Origin: Caldithrix sp.
GTDB lineage: Bacteria; Zhuqueibacterota; Zhuqueibacteria; Oceanimicrobiales; Oceanimicrobiaceae
Direction: 5' to 3'
Length of the DNA: 6,100 nt
Assembly (NCBI GenBank): GCA_004357015.1
Contig: SMXE01000223.1
Span: 1 to 6,100 of the forward strand
A program made the translations under genes and the position numbers. A model generated the notes under the pieces. The model did not search any database. It saw nothing but the letters and a program-made list of their open reading frames with translations, and was not told the origin of the DNA. Position 1 is the first letter of the stretch. Each line of letters begins with the position of its first letter. Shown one piece after another: positions 5,172 to 6,100 of this stretch.

Positions 5172-5377
5172 TTCGGCGTAGTTGAAGAATCCAAAATTCT
5201 AAACAAAAATGCGAGAAGCGTAGAGCGTAGAAAGAAAAGCGAAGAGCGCCAAATACTTAGGGAGGGATCCAATTGTTTTTGCCTGCTGTGTTTTTCCATG
5301 GAGCGACTTTGTCGCCGATAGCATTGGCACTTCATGAACGCCAAAGCCATTTTGCGCAGCTTTGAACGAAATTTTGA
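5172..5377 (+). other. Non-coding gap with purine-rich tract and REP-like hairpin
   Basis: No gene was recognised. A purine-rich stretch (about 5207-5250) contains tandem AGCGTAGAGCGTAGA and related GCGAAGAGCG words. A perfect hairpin GCGAC-TTT-GTCGC lies at 5303-5315. No T-run follows it, so no clear lspA terminator was found. A TTGGCA at 5324-5329 could be a -35 for the downstream transporter, but no good -10 follows at the right distance. Confidence 0.5.
5303..5315. repeat. REP-like short palindrome GCGAC-TTT-GTCGC
   Basis: A perfect 5-bp stem with a TTT loop sits in the context CCATGGAGCGACTTTGTCGC. Size, GC-rich stem and intergenic position resemble REP-type elements, but copy number is unknown. 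Confidence 0.35.
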
Positions 5378-6100
5378 ATGAATAACTCCCCCACGCCACA
5401 ATCGCTCTTCGAGAAGTTTAGATCTTATCTTACTTTCCTCGGTCCGGGCATTGCCATCGCTGCCACCGGCATTGGCGCCGGCGACATGGTTGCGGCCACG
5501 GTTTCGGGTTCACGCTATGGCTTTGCCATCGTCTGGGCAGCGGCTGCCGGAGCGCTTATGAAATTTGTGCTGAACGAAGGCATTGCACGTTGGCAGCTCG
5601 CCACCGGCACAACTTTGTTAGAGGGTTGGGTGCACCGCCTCGGCCGCTGGGTGCAGTACTATTTTTTGATCTACCTCGTCCTTTGGTCATTCATTGTGGG
5701 CGGGGCGCTGATTTCTGCATGCGGTCTGGCGGCGCACGCCATCGTGCCGGGACTTTCGGTGGGCGCTTGGGGTACGGTTCACTCACTTGTCGCCGCTGCA
5801 GTCGTTTTGCTGGGCAATTATTCGCAATTTGAGCGCCTGATGAAAGTTTTCATCGGGTTCATGTTTGTGGCCATTCTCGGCTGCGCTGTCTTGCTCGATC
5901 CACCGACGATCACGCTGGCGCAGAGCATCTCGCAAGCGGCCATTCCGGCGGGTAGTGCAAGATTTATCCTCGGCGTTATTGGCGGTGTTGGTGGCAGTTT
6001 GACCCTGCTGGCCTACGGTTACTGGATGCGCGAACGTAATTGGGAGGGAGAGCGCTGGCGGGCCGCGGTTAGATTCGACCTGTCGGTTTCGTACGTTCTA
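5378..6100 (+). CDS. Nramp-family-like membrane transporter, non-canonical (3' end beyond window)
   Basis: The frame is open for 241 codons from ATG 5378 to the window edge, so the family's usual 400 or more residues are cut. Hydrophobic segments lie at about 18-36, 46-66, 94-120, 133-147, 155-173 and 194-214, fitting the first six helices of the LeuT-type Nramp fold. The opening LGPGIAIAATGIGAGDMVAA (21-40) aligns with the Nramp helix-1 signature, but the metal-binding DPGN is replaced by GAGD (33-36). Helix 6 has GGVGGSLTLLAYGYW (202-216) where MPH is expected. It therefore belongs to a divergent branch, and transport of Mn or Fe cannot be assumed; Mg or another substrate is possible. An in-frame TGA directly precedes the ATG, so no earlier start exists, yet no Shine-Dalgarno is visible. 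It follows lspA after 206 nt and is probably a separate unit. Confidence 0.85.
   Translation, partial: MNNSPTPQSLFEKFRSYLTFLGPGIAIAATGIGAGDMVAATVSGSRYGFAIVWAAAAGALMKFVLNEGIARWQLATGTTLLEGWVHRLGRWVQYYFLIYLVLWSFIVGGALISACGLAAHAIVPGLSVGAWGTVHSLVAAAVVLLGNYSQFERLMKVFIGFMFVAILGCAVLLDPPTITLAQSISQAAIPAGSARFILGVIGGVGGSLTLLAYGYWMRERNWEGERWRAAVRFDLSVSYVL

Noticed and set aside
5168..5401. Minus-strand open frames of 66-77 codons in the lspA-transporter gap
   Set aside because: They translate the purine tract and hairpin in antisense, giving Ser/Leu/Arg-rich low-complexity peptides without a credible start.
5590..5832. Plus-strand open frame of 80 codons within the transporter
   Set aside because: Out of frame with the 241-codon Nramp-like reading frame, which has the hydrophobic periodicity and family signature; the Arg/Gly-rich product is a shadow.
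1..6100. CRISPR arrays, tRNA or rRNA genes, integrase or transposase genes, toxin-antitoxin or phage-defence modules
   Set aside because: I looked for regularly spaced repeats, tRNA-like cloverleaf ends and recognisable recombinase or defence domains in all frames and saw none.

Overview
The window looks like chromosomal sequence from a free-living, Gram-negative-type bacterium of moderate, slightly GC-rich composition. A lipoprotein signal peptidase and a cluster of housekeeping and repair genes are present. No phage, plasmid, CRISPR, rRNA or tRNA signal is visible. The style of the proteins and the many palindromic intergenic repeats would suit an environmental lineage such as Acidobacteriota, Verrucomicrobiota or a related phylum, but this is an impression and cannot be settled from the window.

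Left third (about 1-2110), minus strand: a DNA and protein damage-repair operon, read right to left. The order is a 3-methyladenine DNA glycosylase (AlkA type), an O6-alkylguanine-DNA alkyltransferase (Ogt type) whose start overlaps the glycosylase stop by 4 nt (ATGA), and a peptide-methionine (R)-S-oxide reductase (MsrB). A possible further gene starts 63 nt beyond msrB and runs off the left edge. A good sigma-70-like promoter (TTGACT, 17 nt, TACATT) lies inside the longest possible alkA reading frame and argues for a start 31 codons downstream of the first ATG.

Middle (about 2120-4290), plus strand, divergent from the repair operon: a PlsC-family acyltransferase with a puzzling start region (a perfect AGGAGG with no ATG, GTG or TTG at the right distance in frame), then a stand-alone XdhC/CoxI-family protein, which in other bacteria serves maturation of molybdenum hydroxylases. 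Each has its own candidate promoter with a TATATT -10 box.

Right third (about 4290-6100), plus strand: a 300-nt gap rich in repeat-like and hairpin sequence, then lspA (lipoprotein signal peptidase), then a second non-coding gap (206 nt) with a purine-rich tract and a REP-like hairpin. Last comes the first 241 codons of an Nramp-fold membrane transporter that lacks the classical DPGN and MPH metal-binding motifs and is cut by the window end.

No new multi-gene system was found. The points most worth following are the non-canonical Nramp-like transporter, the start site of the acyltransferase, the alkA-ogt-msrB repair operon, and several apparently unrelated dispersed repeat families in the intergenic spaces.
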